From JAJDZL01 sp965220665 (GTDB lineage Bacteria; Pseudomonadota; Gammaproteobacteria; Arenicellales; JAJDZL01): 64,000 bases of DNA. The translations under genes and the position numbers were made by a program. Shown here in pieces: positions 10,001 to 18,579 of the stretch (positions are counted from its first letter, which is position 1; each line of letters opens with the position of its first letter). Location: contig CBDCQQ010000005.1 of assembly GCA_965220665.1 (NCBI GenBank), positions 1,922,001-1,986,000 on the forward strand, written 5' to 3'. The notes below the pieces were generated by a model. That model saw only the letters and a list, made by a program, of their open reading frames with translations. It had not been told where the DNA came from and did not search any database.

Positions 10001-10545
10001 ACGAACAATATAATGATTTGGTGCGTGCGATGGAAACGTTGCAGCAGACGATCAGAAAAATTGACAAAGAATCGCGAGACAGGTTCAACGAAACCTTCAG
10101 TTTTGTAAATTCTGAATTTCAAAGACTGCTTCCCTCACTATTTGGTGGTGGTAGTGGACACCTCGAACTGATTGGCGAGTATCCGGATAATGCTGGATTA
10201 AAGATTTATGCTCGTCCAAAAGGCAAGCGCATAGATAACATCCAGGCACTGTCGGGAGGAGAGAAAGCGTTAACTGCGGTAGCGCTTATCCTGTCATTAT
10301 TTCAACTGAATCCGTCCCCGGTTTGCCTGCTGGACGAAATTGATGCACCACTTGATGATGAGAATGTCCATCGATTGTGTTACAGCCTGCATGCCCTGTC
10401 AGACAATACGCAAATGATTGTCATCACCCACAACAAGATCACGATGGAATCAGTTGATTCACTGATTGGCGTAACAATGCCAGAACCTAATGTTTCAAGA
10501 GTGCTTTCCGTTGAATTGTTGGAAGCTCAGGAGTTCGCAGCGTAA
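7039..10545 (+). CDS. smc: Chromosome segregation protein SMC
   Basis: SMC ATPase that organises and segregates the chromosome, 1168 residues. The N-terminal head has Walker A GPNGSGKSNIIDA at about residues 32-44. Two long coiled coils (about 165-500 and 660-1000) flank a hinge at about 515-650. The C-terminal head carries the ABC signature LSGGEKAL, Walker B CLLDEIDAPLDDENV and the H-loop VITHNK. The start is TTG at 7039, because the fold begins at once (HLISIKIAGFKSFADP) and AGGGA lies upstream; no ATG fits. Its stop overlaps the zipA start by one base (TAATG). Confidence 0.96.
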   Translation: MHLISIKIAGFKSFADPVTLHVPRSLSGIVGPNGSGKSNIIDAMRWVIGESSAKSLRGGTLDDVIFNGSERRKPAGQASVELLFDNSLSQCSGQWERYAEISIRRTVTRDGISEYFINGTRARRRDVRELFLGTGFGPRSYSIIEQGMISRIVEGKPENLSEFIEEASGVSKFREKRHETLLKLNRVEDNLERLNDMRLEIEKRIRQLKYQADQARRYTSNKERLDSLKIQLLAYAWRDMNHQVAEIHASKSKLDLELEKRTAGVRAIEVDLEKARQHRLSLESTLTDVQMEQFRINADISDFDRRIKECAEEIERTKDEIRAKSIQIGETERAIASQRDKAKSAAMEYERVLAQLSSTKEILQTEQSNLNQEESQQSENQILAEKLEQQVIEAVRRRESAFAALAENRNSLTATIESLESVIKEISRLEDVSSKVVADSSQEVMNGVVVECDKLKAQIHQMESDLSERRTQIDQYAVELESLRESARDTRVQLAALERSLGASPTEDDEEFSNWLEDHQLADSKELYTTVTVSDGWERAVDRVLGEKLGAFCVDDLSVVMSAVDSQKFSTPQYFVNGGVDSELELQFDSLARHVNSPNQRAEKLLAGVYTADTLTSAMSMKSQLSANECVVTADGSMLGVNWFAPAIGDDQSTGRLETASLIHDLREQVVEFDAIEEAKKNQIDKLRIQVSDIELNLGQKRSYLVTKIDELEKIRTKLNESEVQRLQTVTKLAELDDRKQLLSDARVRLETDQTALQRHLQTETEALASAEQQREAQQVQSKAYSQKLKAMHDSVNETVHKCYQLELQAQNFIANQNLAESSLSDLEQRVSDFRSEMESLEVKLASTGDPTESLQVSLDELVSKRKTVDSKLAQVRNQIEEAEIRRRKLDESRVENQFGVEEFNQKLQQQNIELGRLSAQSEELKQKISDRKSDAETVAASLDDSFDYEEATAKYERLEKRIESIGSVNLVAVEQYEQEIERKSYMDEQYNDLVRAMETLQQTIRKIDKESRDRFNETFSFVNSEFQRLLPSLFGGGSGHLELIGEYPDNAGLKIYARPKGKRIDNIQALSGGEKALTAVALILSLFQLNPSPVCLLDEIDAPLDDENVHRLCYSLHALSDNTQMIVITHNKITMESVDSLIGVTMPEPNVSRVLSVELLEAQEFAA

Positions 10546-12035
10546 TGGAACTTATTTTGATTTTTACGGCTGTTTTCATAGTACTGATCCTGTCCTGCTG
10601 GTTGATTTTTCAGCGGTCTAGGCGCTACTCATTTCGGAACGATACGCTAATGCGGCAATTGAATCCAGATTTGATGTATCCGTATACAGATGCCGATCAG
10701 CCTCGGTCCTTAGATGGTGTTGAATTGGGTCCTGTGAAGGATGCAGACGCCGAAGAATCCGCTTATTTCAGTGATTGGCAGGATGAGGACACCGATGACG
10801 AAAGCGTTGAATCCATACAGCGTTCGATGGTGGAAGAAGGTGAAGACGAGTTTTCCGAGGAGTCCTGGGAAGAACAAATCGAATCATCGCAATATGTTGA
10901 AACGGCAATTCCGCTCGAGACAGACTGGAATGGGAGTGAATCTGATGGACTGATTGGTGAGGCTGATTCGTCCGTAGAGAATATTGAAGCCGAACAGGAT
11001 TATGAACCGAATTCTGGAGTGCAGACCAATCTGCCACTTCACAACATCTTAACGGGTCGCACTCAATTTGAAGCCGATTGGACATCAATTGAGCCAGTTG
11101 AAGTTGATGAGACGATTGAATTTCCAAACATCAACAACTCGGACAATCAAATTATTGAAATGCTCGGTTGGATTCCCGGAAATGGCTCAACAGTTGCACG
11201 CACTCAAATACTTGCTTTGGTGCGGGATTTCGGCGAGAACTTTGAGCTGCCGGTATCTCTTTACGGGCAGTTGGAGAATAGTGATTCCTGGATCAACCTC
11301 AAAGATGAAGTAGTTTCCGCACGCTTTTTGGACCTGATGTTTACCATACAGTTGACACATCACGGAAAGTCGATCGATGCTGAACACTGGTGGCGGTTCT
11401 ACAACATGGGTGAGCAGATTGCACACTCTTTGTCGAGGCCATTTTACCCATCCCTCTCCATTGACTCTGCGCAGGTAATGTCACTAAGATTGGCTGAACA
11501 AGTCGACAATCTAAACATACAGGCAACTCTGATTCTACAGTCGAAAACCGACAAACAACTTTCCAGTCGCACGTTGGATTATTTGGCTCGAGAGTATGAC
11601 CTTGTCCAGCGCGGTGGTGAGGAAGTTTTTGATAGAATGGATAAAATGCCGCTGAGTTTCGCTCCGGTCTTTACGCTCACTACGAATCTGCCAGCCAGGC
11701 CGGATGGTACTGAGTCGGATGAGGAAACTGGGCTGGCATTGACCTGCAACCTGCCTTGCGTCAGGAACCCACTTGAAGCATTCGATCAAATGGTTGATTT
11801 GGCAAGAAATCTTGAAAGCCGTTTTCCTTTGGAGCTTGTTGACGAAGAGCGGCTCAGAGTTTCCCCTAAAGAAATTCAGATGATTCGTCTCCATCTGCGG
11901 AACTTTTCCGACGATATGCAATACTGTGGAATCACTCCTGGAAGTGAAACAGCAATGCGGCTGTTCTATCAACCCGCAGTTGAAGAGACAGATTCTGAAC
12001 TTTCAGAACCAGCCAGGTTTGCGGCTGTCCGATAA
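10545..12035 (+). CDS. zipA: Cell division protein ZipA
   Basis: ZipA anchors FtsZ polymers to the inner membrane early in division. The 496 residues start with a transmembrane helix (about 2-22, LILIFTAVFIVLILSCWLIF), then a short basic stretch, a very acidic linker (about 45-200) and the C-terminal FtsZ-binding domain (from about MLGWIP at 205; it includes the FxxLDLP-like region GQLENSDSW and NLARNLES-like helices). The position between smc and ligA is diagnostic in gammaproteobacteria. The linker is acidic rather than the proline/glutamine-rich type of E. coli, and the protein is longer than usual. It starts one base inside the smc stop and ends three bases before ligA. Confidence 0.88.
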   Translation: MELILIFTAVFIVLILSCWLIFQRSRRYSFRNDTLMRQLNPDLMYPYTDADQPRSLDGVELGPVKDADAEESAYFSDWQDEDTDDESVESIQRSMVEEGEDEFSEESWEEQIESSQYVETAIPLETDWNGSESDGLIGEADSSVENIEAEQDYEPNSGVQTNLPLHNILTGRTQFEADWTSIEPVEVDETIEFPNINNSDNQIIEMLGWIPGNGSTVARTQILALVRDFGENFELPVSLYGQLENSDSWINLKDEVVSARFLDLMFTIQLTHHGKSIDAEHWWRFYNMGEQIAHSLSRPFYPSLSIDSAQVMSLRLAEQVDNLNIQATLILQSKTDKQLSSRTLDYLAREYDLVQRGGEEVFDRMDKMPLSFAPVFTLTTNLPARPDGTESDEETGLALTCNLPCVRNPLEAFDQMVDLARNLESRFPLELVDEERLRVSPKEIQMIRLHLRNFSDDMQYCGITPGSETAMRLFYQPAVEETDSELSEPARFAAVR

Positions 12036-12037
12036 CT

Positions 12038-14260
12038 ATGAACCCTCGGGAAGAGGCTCAACATCGCGTTGAGGAGCTTCGCAGAGAGATTCACAAACAC
12101 AGCCACGCCTACTACACACTCGACGATCCGAGTATTACAGATCACGAGTACGATCAGCTGTTTCAGGAACTAGTTGATCTGGAAGAACAATTTCCCGAAT
12201 TCTGCTCTGAAAGCTCTCCCACTCAAAGAGTCGGGAGCAAATTGACTGGCGCGTTTACTGAAGTACGGCACGCAGTATCGATGCTCTCCCTCAATAATGT
12301 ATTTACTGATCAGGACGCTCTAGATTTCGACCGAAGAATAAGGGAAGTTACGGGAGCTGACACTGTCGAATATCTGGTCGAACCGAAGATTGATGGATTG
12401 GCAGTCAGTCTCGTTTACGAGCATCAAAAACTGATACAGGGTGCTACGCGAGGTGACGGTGAGTTTGGGGAGGATGTCACCCGGAATGTGCGGACAATTA
12501 GAAGTGTGCCGCTTGAGCTTCTGGCTGATTCAACGCCAACTCTGCTTGAGGTGCGGGGAGAAGTGTTTATGGGGCGCAAAGGCTTTGAGCTTCTAAATCG
12601 CAGGCTGATTCAGGAAGAAGCCGAACGCGAGCGGATTAAGCAGGCGAAGGCGAAGGATTCGGGAAAAGAAATTTCGAGTGGCCAGTCAGAGTCAGATGGT
12701 AGGCAGGCCAATTCAGTCTTCACGACTGATGCCAAGGAAGAAGTCGGCGTATTCTACCCGACAAACACTGTGAGTAAACCTGGCAAGCGAGTGACCTACA
12801 TGAATCCGCGTAATGCCGCTGCCGGAAGTCTACGGCAGTTGGACCCGCTGGTGACCAGCAAGCGGCCGCTTGATGCAATGTTTTACTCAATCGCGCGCTA
12901 CGAAGGGCCAACTCCTCCACAAACACAGTTTGATCAGTTGGAACTGTTGAAGAAGCTTGGATTTAAAGTATCAGCGGAGGCAAAATTGGCACATGGAATT
13001 GAAGAGTGTCTCAAGATTCATCAGTTCCTGTTGGATAACCGTGATCGCATCGACTATGACATCGATGGTGTCGTATACAAGGTAAACAGCACAGCTGCTC
13101 AGGAAATACTGGGATTTGTTACCCGGGCACCTCGCTGGGCTACCGCACACAAATTTCCCGCACAGGAGCGTACTACAACCGTAAAGGAGATCGAAATTCA
13201 AATCGGTCGAACAGGTGCTGCATCACCTGTTGCCCGGTTAAATCCTGTTGAAGTCGCCGGGGTCGTTGTCTCAAATGCAACGCTGCACAACGAGGATGAA
13301 ATCAGACGTCTTGATGTGAGAGTTGGCGACACAGTCATCATTCGGCGCGCCGGTGACGTGATCCCGCAAGTGGTTCGAGTCATTGAGGATCAACGACCGG
13401 AAGGTGCTGAGCCGTACATATTTCCAACTGAATGTCCCGCATGCGGGTCGCCGATCGTTCGCGATGAAGATGCCGCGGTTTCCAGGTGCACCGGCAAACT
13501 GATTTGTCAAGCCCAATTGATACAGGGCATCAGTTATTTTGTGTCCAGAGGTGCGATGGATATAGAAGGTCTCGGTCCGGCCTTGGTTAGTGAATTGGTC
13601 GATCAGGGTCTGGTCAGCACGGTTGCAGATTTGTATAAGTTAACCGCTGATCAAGTGATGAAACTTGACCGAATGGGGGATAAATCAACGAATAATTTAC
13701 TGGAAGGAATTGAGAAGAGCAAGCAAACCACCCTGCCAAAGTTCCTTATTGCTCTGGGTATACCACACGTTGGGGAGTCGACTGCCGTGATTCTGGCGCA
13801 GCAGTTCGGAACACTGGATGAATTGAAATCAAAGAGTCAGGAGGAATTAGCCGAAGTTCATGGCATTGGACCGGTTGTTGCGGAAGGAATTAGCACCTTT
13901 TTTGCAGATCAAGGAAACAGCGATACCATTGAAGCTCTGATTAACTGCGGTGTCACAATTCCGTCTCCTACTTCAGATAATTCGAACACACAAGATTTGC
14001 AGGGGAAAATATTCGTTCTTACCGGTACCCTCAGTCAAATGTCGAGGCTGGAGGCCAAGAAGTCATTGGAAGATCGAGGCGCAAGAGTCGCTTCTAGCGT
14101 GTCAAAAAATACAAATTTTGTCATCATTGGTGAAAAACCAGGCTCTAAGGCAGACAAAGCGAAAAATTTGGGTGTGGAATTACTGGATGAGGCAGCCTTT
14201 TTAGCATTGTTGACTACTACTGAGTCAGTCAATGAATCAGAAAATCAAGACAGTTCCTAA
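12038..14260 (+). CDS. ligA: NAD-dependent DNA ligase with an internal insertion
   Basis: LigA seals nicks using NAD. The catalytic lysine is K117 in EPKIDG. The adenylation domain is followed by the OB fold (EIQIGRTGAASPVARLNPV), a four-cysteine zinc finger (CPACGS at about 466, then RCTGKLIC), helix-hairpin-helix repeats, and a C-terminal BRCT domain (about 650-725). At 740 residues it is about 70 longer than usual. The excess is a hydrophilic, low-complexity insertion at about residues 192-250, placed just before MNPRNAAAGSLRQLD. The insertion is in frame and all motifs are intact, so the enzyme should be active. It is the last gene of smc-zipA-ligA. Confidence 0.97.
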   Translation: MNPREEAQHRVEELRREIHKHSHAYYTLDDPSITDHEYDQLFQELVDLEEQFPEFCSESSPTQRVGSKLTGAFTEVRHAVSMLSLNNVFTDQDALDFDRRIREVTGADTVEYLVEPKIDGLAVSLVYEHQKLIQGATRGDGEFGEDVTRNVRTIRSVPLELLADSTPTLLEVRGEVFMGRKGFELLNRRLIQEEAERERIKQAKAKDSGKEISSGQSESDGRQANSVFTTDAKEEVGVFYPTNTVSKPGKRVTYMNPRNAAAGSLRQLDPLVTSKRPLDAMFYSIARYEGPTPPQTQFDQLELLKKLGFKVSAEAKLAHGIEECLKIHQFLLDNRDRIDYDIDGVVYKVNSTAAQEILGFVTRAPRWATAHKFPAQERTTTVKEIEIQIGRTGAASPVARLNPVEVAGVVVSNATLHNEDEIRRLDVRVGDTVIIRRAGDVIPQVVRVIEDQRPEGAEPYIFPTECPACGSPIVRDEDAAVSRCTGKLICQAQLIQGISYFVSRGAMDIEGLGPALVSELVDQGLVSTVADLYKLTADQVMKLDRMGDKSTNNLLEGIEKSKQTTLPKFLIALGIPHVGESTAVILAQQFGTLDELKSKSQEELAEVHGIGPVVAEGISTFFADQGNSDTIEALINCGVTIPSPTSDNSNTQDLQGKIFVLTGTLSQMSRLEAKKSLEDRGARVASSVSKNTNFVIIGEKPGSKADKAKNLGVELLDEAAFLALLTTTESVNESENQDSS

Positions 14261-14423
14261 ATTGGAGCATTCGATTTAACAGCGCAAATCCTTTCAATAT
14301 CTTTCAATATAATGCACTGCAACATACTGGCGATTTCAAAGTGTTATCAACGGATAGCGTAAATTCCATTCATCAAATCTGTAAGACAAGTCCAGACAAT
14401 TAACCTGTACAAGGAGGTGTATC

Positions 14424-14864
14424 GTGGTACATAAAATCGCGTCACCGTTCGGGGGCTACTATATTTACCCCGACGATCCAGACAATCTTTTCCAGCAAAT
14501 GCTGGGTGTCAAGCCAAAAGTAGGTCAAGAAGCCAGTCACGAGATGACGCCGGCGGTTGATATCTATGAGGATGAATCCTCTTATTTCGCAAGTATCGAA
14601 ATGCCCGGCGTGAATAAAGAAGATGTAAAAATTTCGTGCTCAGGCGGTACCTTGACCATCAATGCTGATGTTAATCGAGTCAGTCATGAAGGCGGACATT
14701 GGGTCCAACATGAACGTCGCGTTGGAACATATCTTCGAAGCATAAAGTTCCGGACAAGCATTCTAGAGGATCAAATTTCTGCATCTTATGCCAATGGCAT
14801 TCTGCAGTTGACCATACCCAAGAAATCGGACAAGCATAAGACGGTTTCGATTAGCATTGATTAA
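14424..14864 (+). CDS. Small heat shock protein, Hsp20/alpha-crystallin family
   Basis: ATP-independent holdase chaperone of 146 residues. The alpha-crystallin domain covers about 47-143: VDIYEDESSYFASIEMPGV, NKEDVKISCSGGTLTINAD, and near the end the conserved A-x-x-x-n-GxL motif as ASYANGILQLTIPK. The C-terminal IxI-type anchor appears as VSISID. The GTG start at 14424 is fixed by a very strong ribosome binding site, AAGGAGG at 14411-14417. It is monocistronic; a strong hairpin follows at 14889-14920. No sigma-32 promoter is convincing by eye. Confidence 0.93.
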   Translation: MVHKIASPFGGYYIYPDDPDNLFQQMLGVKPKVGQEASHEMTPAVDIYEDESSYFASIEMPGVNKEDVKISCSGGTLTINADVNRVSHEGGHWVQHERRVGTYLRSIKFRTSILEDQISASYANGILQLTIPKKSDKHKTVSISID

Positions 14865-14888
14865 TTCACTGTCTGATCCAAGCTGTAT

Positions 14889-14920
14889 CACCGCATCCTG
14901 TTCACATACAGGATGCGGTG
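14889..14920. terminator. Strong hairpin after hsp20, terminator-like
   Basis: CACCGCATCCTG (14889-14900) and CAGGATGCGGTG (14909-14920) form a perfect 12-base-pair stem with an eight-base loop. There is no T run after it, so it may be an inefficient intrinsic terminator or an mRNA-stabilising 3' structure. A second, weaker hairpin (GGCCTC/GAGGCC) follows at about 14952-14976, before acnA. Confidence 0.55.
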
Positions 14921-15030
14921 CACTCAAATTCTTAAAGCCACATTCGAACGGGCCTCGGTTCCACAGCCGGAGGCCTTGATCGTTGAGCTATCCTTCCATC
15001 AATCAACACTTGAACTGGTGTGCATGACAG

Positions 15031-17730
15031 ATGTCAAATACGTTTGATACCCGAACGACACTTGAAGTCAGCAAACATTCCTACGAAATTTTTTCACTGG
15101 AACGGCTCGCTCAGAACTTTGAAATTCAATCTCTGCCTTATTCACTGAAAGTTCTTCTAGAAAACTTGTTGCGACACGAGAATGGCATCGATGTAACAGA
15201 AGATCAGATCCTGAATGTTGCAGAGTGGCAGGAAAACAACCCGCCGGATATTGAAATCGGATTTTCACCTTCACGGGTGCTGATGCAGGATTTTACCGGG
15301 GTGCCGGCGATTGTCGATTTGGCAGCCATGCGCGATGCCTTGGCAGCAATGGGTTATGACCCCAAAGCGATCAATCCAGTGATTCGAACAGATCTCGTGA
15401 TTGATCACTCGGTGATGGTTGATCACTTTGGCGCCCGTAACGCAGTCGACTTAAACGCCATTTTGGAATATCGTCGAAATGCTGAACGCTATTCATTTCT
15501 GCGGTGGGGTCAAAACTCCTTTGCACAATTCAGCGTCGTGCCTCCATCGACCGGGATTGTGCATCAGGTCAATCTTGAATACCTTGCATCGGTGGTAGCT
15601 GAAAAACCTGGAAATGGAGTCTTGCAAGCTTTTCCTGATACTGTGGTGGGCACTGATTCCCACACAACTATGATTAACGGTATTGGCGTATTGGGCTGGG
15701 GAGTCGGAGGTATCGAAGCTGAAGCAGCAATGCTGGGACAGTCCATTGCAATGCTCTTCCCAAGAGTGGTTGGCTGTCGGTTGCGCGGCTCTTTGCCGGA
15801 AGGGGCGACTGCAACCGATCTAGTTTTGACTGTTGTGCAGATGTTGAGAAAGCACGGAGTGGTTGGAAAATTCGTTGAATTTTTCGGCGATGGACTGGAT
15901 CATTTGTCCGTGTCAGACCAGGCAACTATTTCAAACATGGCACCGGAGTATGGTGCGACATGCGGAATTTTTCCAATTGATGCGAGCACGCTCGACTATT
16001 TGCGTCTGACTGGCCGGTCAGAAAGATCGGTGAATCTGGTGGAGTCTTATGCCCGGCATCAGGGCATGTTCAGGGAGCACGGGTACAGTGGTGACGACCT
16101 CCGATTTAACGAAATAGTTGAACTGAACTTAGCAGATGTTCTGCCCAGTATTGCCGGTCCGAAACGGCCGCAGGACCGCTTGCTGCTAAAAGATGCCAAG
16201 AGTGAGGTGTCGCAGCACCTGTCCAAAGTTCGCGGTAAAGAATCTGCGACTAAATCGGTTGCTGTAGATATAGACCATCAGTCGGTGGAACTTTCTGATG
16301 GAGACATTGTGGTTGCAGCAATCACGAGTTGCACCAATACATCAAATCCGGCTGTCATCGTTGCCGCTGGACTATTGGCGCAGAATGCTGTAAGGCTTGG
16401 ATTGAAGTCCAAACCTTGGGTCAAGACCTCACTGGCCCCAGGTTCTCAGGTGGTTACTGAGTACCTTGAACGCTCGGAACTGCTGAAGCCGCTGGAGCAA
16501 ATCGGATTTTCAGTGGTTGGATATGGATGCACTACCTGTATCGGTAATAGTGGACCATTGCCAGTTCCTGTTGCTGACGGTATCAAGGAAGGTGAATTGA
16601 TTGTCAGTTCGGTACTGTCAGGTAATCGCAATTTTGAAGGCCGGGTTCATGCTGCAGTGAAAATGAATTTTCTGGCCTCGCCACCCCTGGTTGTCGCTTA
16701 CGCGTTGGCCGGGTCGATGTGCGTTGATCTCTATAACGACCCGATTGGTACGGGAAGTAATGGCGAAGACGTTTTTCTGCGCGACATTTGGCCCAGTACT
16801 GAAGAAATAAATCGTGTGATTGACAGCTTTGTGACCAGCGAACTGTTTCAGTCAAAGTACATTGATGTATTCAAAGGTGATGATCAGTGGGCAAAAATTC
16901 CAGTAGAGCAATCCAGTCAGTACAACTGGGATGAGTCTTCTACATACATTCGAAAAGCACCCTATTTTGACGACATGGTCAAACCATCTCAACGCCAACA
17001 GATAGGCGACATTCAAGGTGCGAGAGCAATCGCTTTGCTTGGTGACAGCATTACGACTGACCATATCTCACCGGCTGGGGCGATTATGCCTACCAGTCCC
17101 GCTGGTCAGTACTTGATTGATAGGGGTGTGAGCCCAGCAGACTTCAACTCCTATGGTTCACGGCGAGGCAATCACGAAATCATGATGCGCGGCACTTTTG
17201 CTAACGTTAGGCTCAGAAATGAAATTGCACCCGGAACCGAAGGTGGCTGGACCCGTCATATGCCTTCCGGTGAAGTCATGTCCATTTTTGATGCGGCGAA
17301 TCGCTACCGGTCGGATCGTGTTCCTCTGATCGTCATTGCAGGTAAAGAATATGGGTCCGGTTCATCGCGGGACTGGGCTGCGAAAGGTCCACTGCTGCTT
17401 GGTATCCGTGCAGTTATTGCAGAAAGCTATGAAAGAATTCATCGCTCCAATTTACTTGGAATGGGCATTTTGCCATTAAGGTTCCAAGACGGTGATACGC
17501 GCAACTCCCTAGGTTTGACGGGTGAAGAGGTTTACCACATCAGAGGTATTGAAAAAGGCGCTAAATTGGTCGAAGTCGTTGCAATCCGAAATGATGGTTC
17601 ACATCAAATCTTCAGGGTCATCGTACGTATCGAAACCCCCAGAGAATGGGAGTATTTTGAAAGCAAGGGAATTCTGCGATATGTCCTTAACAGCTTGGCA
17701 GTCAGACCCGCTGTCGAAGCGGCGAGTTGA
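15031..17730 (+). CDS. acnA: Aconitate hydratase A
   Basis: 4Fe-4S enzyme that isomerises citrate to isocitrate in the TCA cycle, 899 residues as expected for the AcnA/IRP1 type. The cluster cysteines are in ITSCTNTSNP and in GYGCTTCIGNSGP. Active-site segments include VVGTDSHTTMINGIGVLGWG, GDSITTDHISPAG, the swivel-domain FNSYGSRRGNHEIMMRG and AGKEYGSGSSRDWAAKG. The ATG at 15031 gives the usual N-terminus. The gene stands alone between hsp20 and the minus-strand yciB. Confidence 0.97.
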   Translation: MSNTFDTRTTLEVSKHSYEIFSLERLAQNFEIQSLPYSLKVLLENLLRHENGIDVTEDQILNVAEWQENNPPDIEIGFSPSRVLMQDFTGVPAIVDLAAMRDALAAMGYDPKAINPVIRTDLVIDHSVMVDHFGARNAVDLNAILEYRRNAERYSFLRWGQNSFAQFSVVPPSTGIVHQVNLEYLASVVAEKPGNGVLQAFPDTVVGTDSHTTMINGIGVLGWGVGGIEAEAAMLGQSIAMLFPRVVGCRLRGSLPEGATATDLVLTVVQMLRKHGVVGKFVEFFGDGLDHLSVSDQATISNMAPEYGATCGIFPIDASTLDYLRLTGRSERSVNLVESYARHQGMFREHGYSGDDLRFNEIVELNLADVLPSIAGPKRPQDRLLLKDAKSEVSQHLSKVRGKESATKSVAVDIDHQSVELSDGDIVVAAITSCTNTSNPAVIVAAGLLAQNAVRLGLKSKPWVKTSLAPGSQVVTEYLERSELLKPLEQIGFSVVGYGCTTCIGNSGPLPVPVADGIKEGELIVSSVLSGNRNFEGRVHAAVKMNFLASPPLVVAYALAGSMCVDLYNDPIGTGSNGEDVFLRDIWPSTEEINRVIDSFVTSELFQSKYIDVFKGDDQWAKIPVEQSSQYNWDESSTYIRKAPYFDDMVKPSQRQQIGDIQGARAIALLGDSITTDHISPAGAIMPTSPAGQYLIDRGVSPADFNSYGSRRGNHEIMMRGTFANVRLRNEIAPGTEGGWTRHMPSGEVMSIFDAANRYRSDRVPLIVIAGKEYGSGSSRDWAAKGPLLLGIRAVIAESYERIHRSNLLGMGILPLRFQDGDTRNSLGLTGEEVYHIRGIEKGAKLVEVVAIRNDGSHQIFRVIVRIETPREWEYFESKGILRYVLNSLAVRPAVEAAS

Positions 17731-17800
17731 TAGTTGAGGCTGATCTGGTATTTCATTCAGGTATTCGGGAGTTTTAGGGAATTGTAAAATTCGATGGCGC

Positions 17801-18373
17801 TTATATATTTTCGCCTTCTTCTTTGACAAATCGCGCCATTAAGAATATCTGAACGATTGTAAAGACAATCGTCAGTGCAATCACCCCAAATACCTTGAAG
17901 TTCACCCAAATTTCTTCGCGGGCGGCTTCGTCAAGATGCAGTCCGTAGTAAAACGCCACATAAATGTTCAGCGCGCCAATGAACAGAAAGAAAATTCCCC
18001 AATTCATGTTGAACAATCGCCACGCTTTACGCGGCAGTTGAATTTGCGCTTTATCACCGAACAGTACTTCGGACACTGAGCGTTTCGTAAAAAATTGTGA
18101 ATAAAGGATAATTGCGGCGAAGATCCAATTGACTATCGTTGTCTTCCATTTGATAAAAAGTGGGTCGCGAAGAAGAATCGTCATGCCGCCAAAAAGCACC
18201 AGTGCAGCTAGCGTAATCACATGCATTGTTTCAAATCGACGGTGCTTCAGCCAAAAAGCGCCGATCTGAAAAAATGATGCAGCAATCGCCACCCCTGTAG
18301 CGACAAAAATGTCATACATCTTGTATGCCGCGAAAAACAGAATCAGCGGCAGAAGGTCAAATAGAAATTTCAT
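17801..18373 (-). CDS. yciB: Inner-membrane-spanning protein YciB (septation protein A, IspZ)
   Basis: A 190-residue polytopic membrane protein with five or six hydrophobic segments. It begins MKFLFDLLPLILFFAAYKMY, the hallmark N-terminus of the family, followed by the conserved KWKTTIVNWIFAAIIL and FNMNWGIFFLFIGALN. In other proteobacteria it affects cell-envelope maintenance and septation; its biochemical role is unclear. A tRNA-Leu gene on the same strand lies 19 bases upstream, so the two may be cotranscribed. Confidence 0.92.
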   Translation of the reverse strand: MKFLFDLLPLILFFAAYKMYDIFVATGVAIAASFFQIGAFWLKHRRFETMHVITLAALVLFGGMTILLRDPLFIKWKTTIVNWIFAAIILYSQFFTKRSVSEVLFGDKAQIQLPRKAWRLFNMNWGIFFLFIGALNIYVAFYYGLHLDEAAREEIWVNFKVFGVIALTIVFTIVQIFLMARFVKEEGENI

Positions 18374-18392
18374 CTCGAGTTGCGATTGGGTT

Positions 18393-18479
18393 TGGTGCCG
18401 GGAGAGAGACTCGAACTCTCACGGTGTCTCCACCACCGGATTTTGAGTCCGGCGCGTCTGCCAATTTCGCCATCCCGGC
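18393..18479 (-). tRNA. tRNA-Leu (anticodon CAA)
   Basis: The reverse complement folds as an 87-base class II tRNA with an encoded CCA. The acceptor GCCGGGA pairs with TCCCGGC, followed by discriminator A and CCA. The D-arm includes TGGCGAAATTGG. The anticodon stem CCGGA/TCCGG encloses the loop CTCAAAA, giving anticodon CAA (reads UUG). A long variable arm and the T-loop GTTCGAGTC are present. Confidence 0.95.
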
Positions 18480-18579
18480 TAGAGAGAATTTTGGCGTTGC
18501 ATAATTTTACATCAGCAGAACAGCGACTCGCCCGACCGTTGCAAGACCGAATCCGCCTGATTGAAGAGATCGAACCCAA

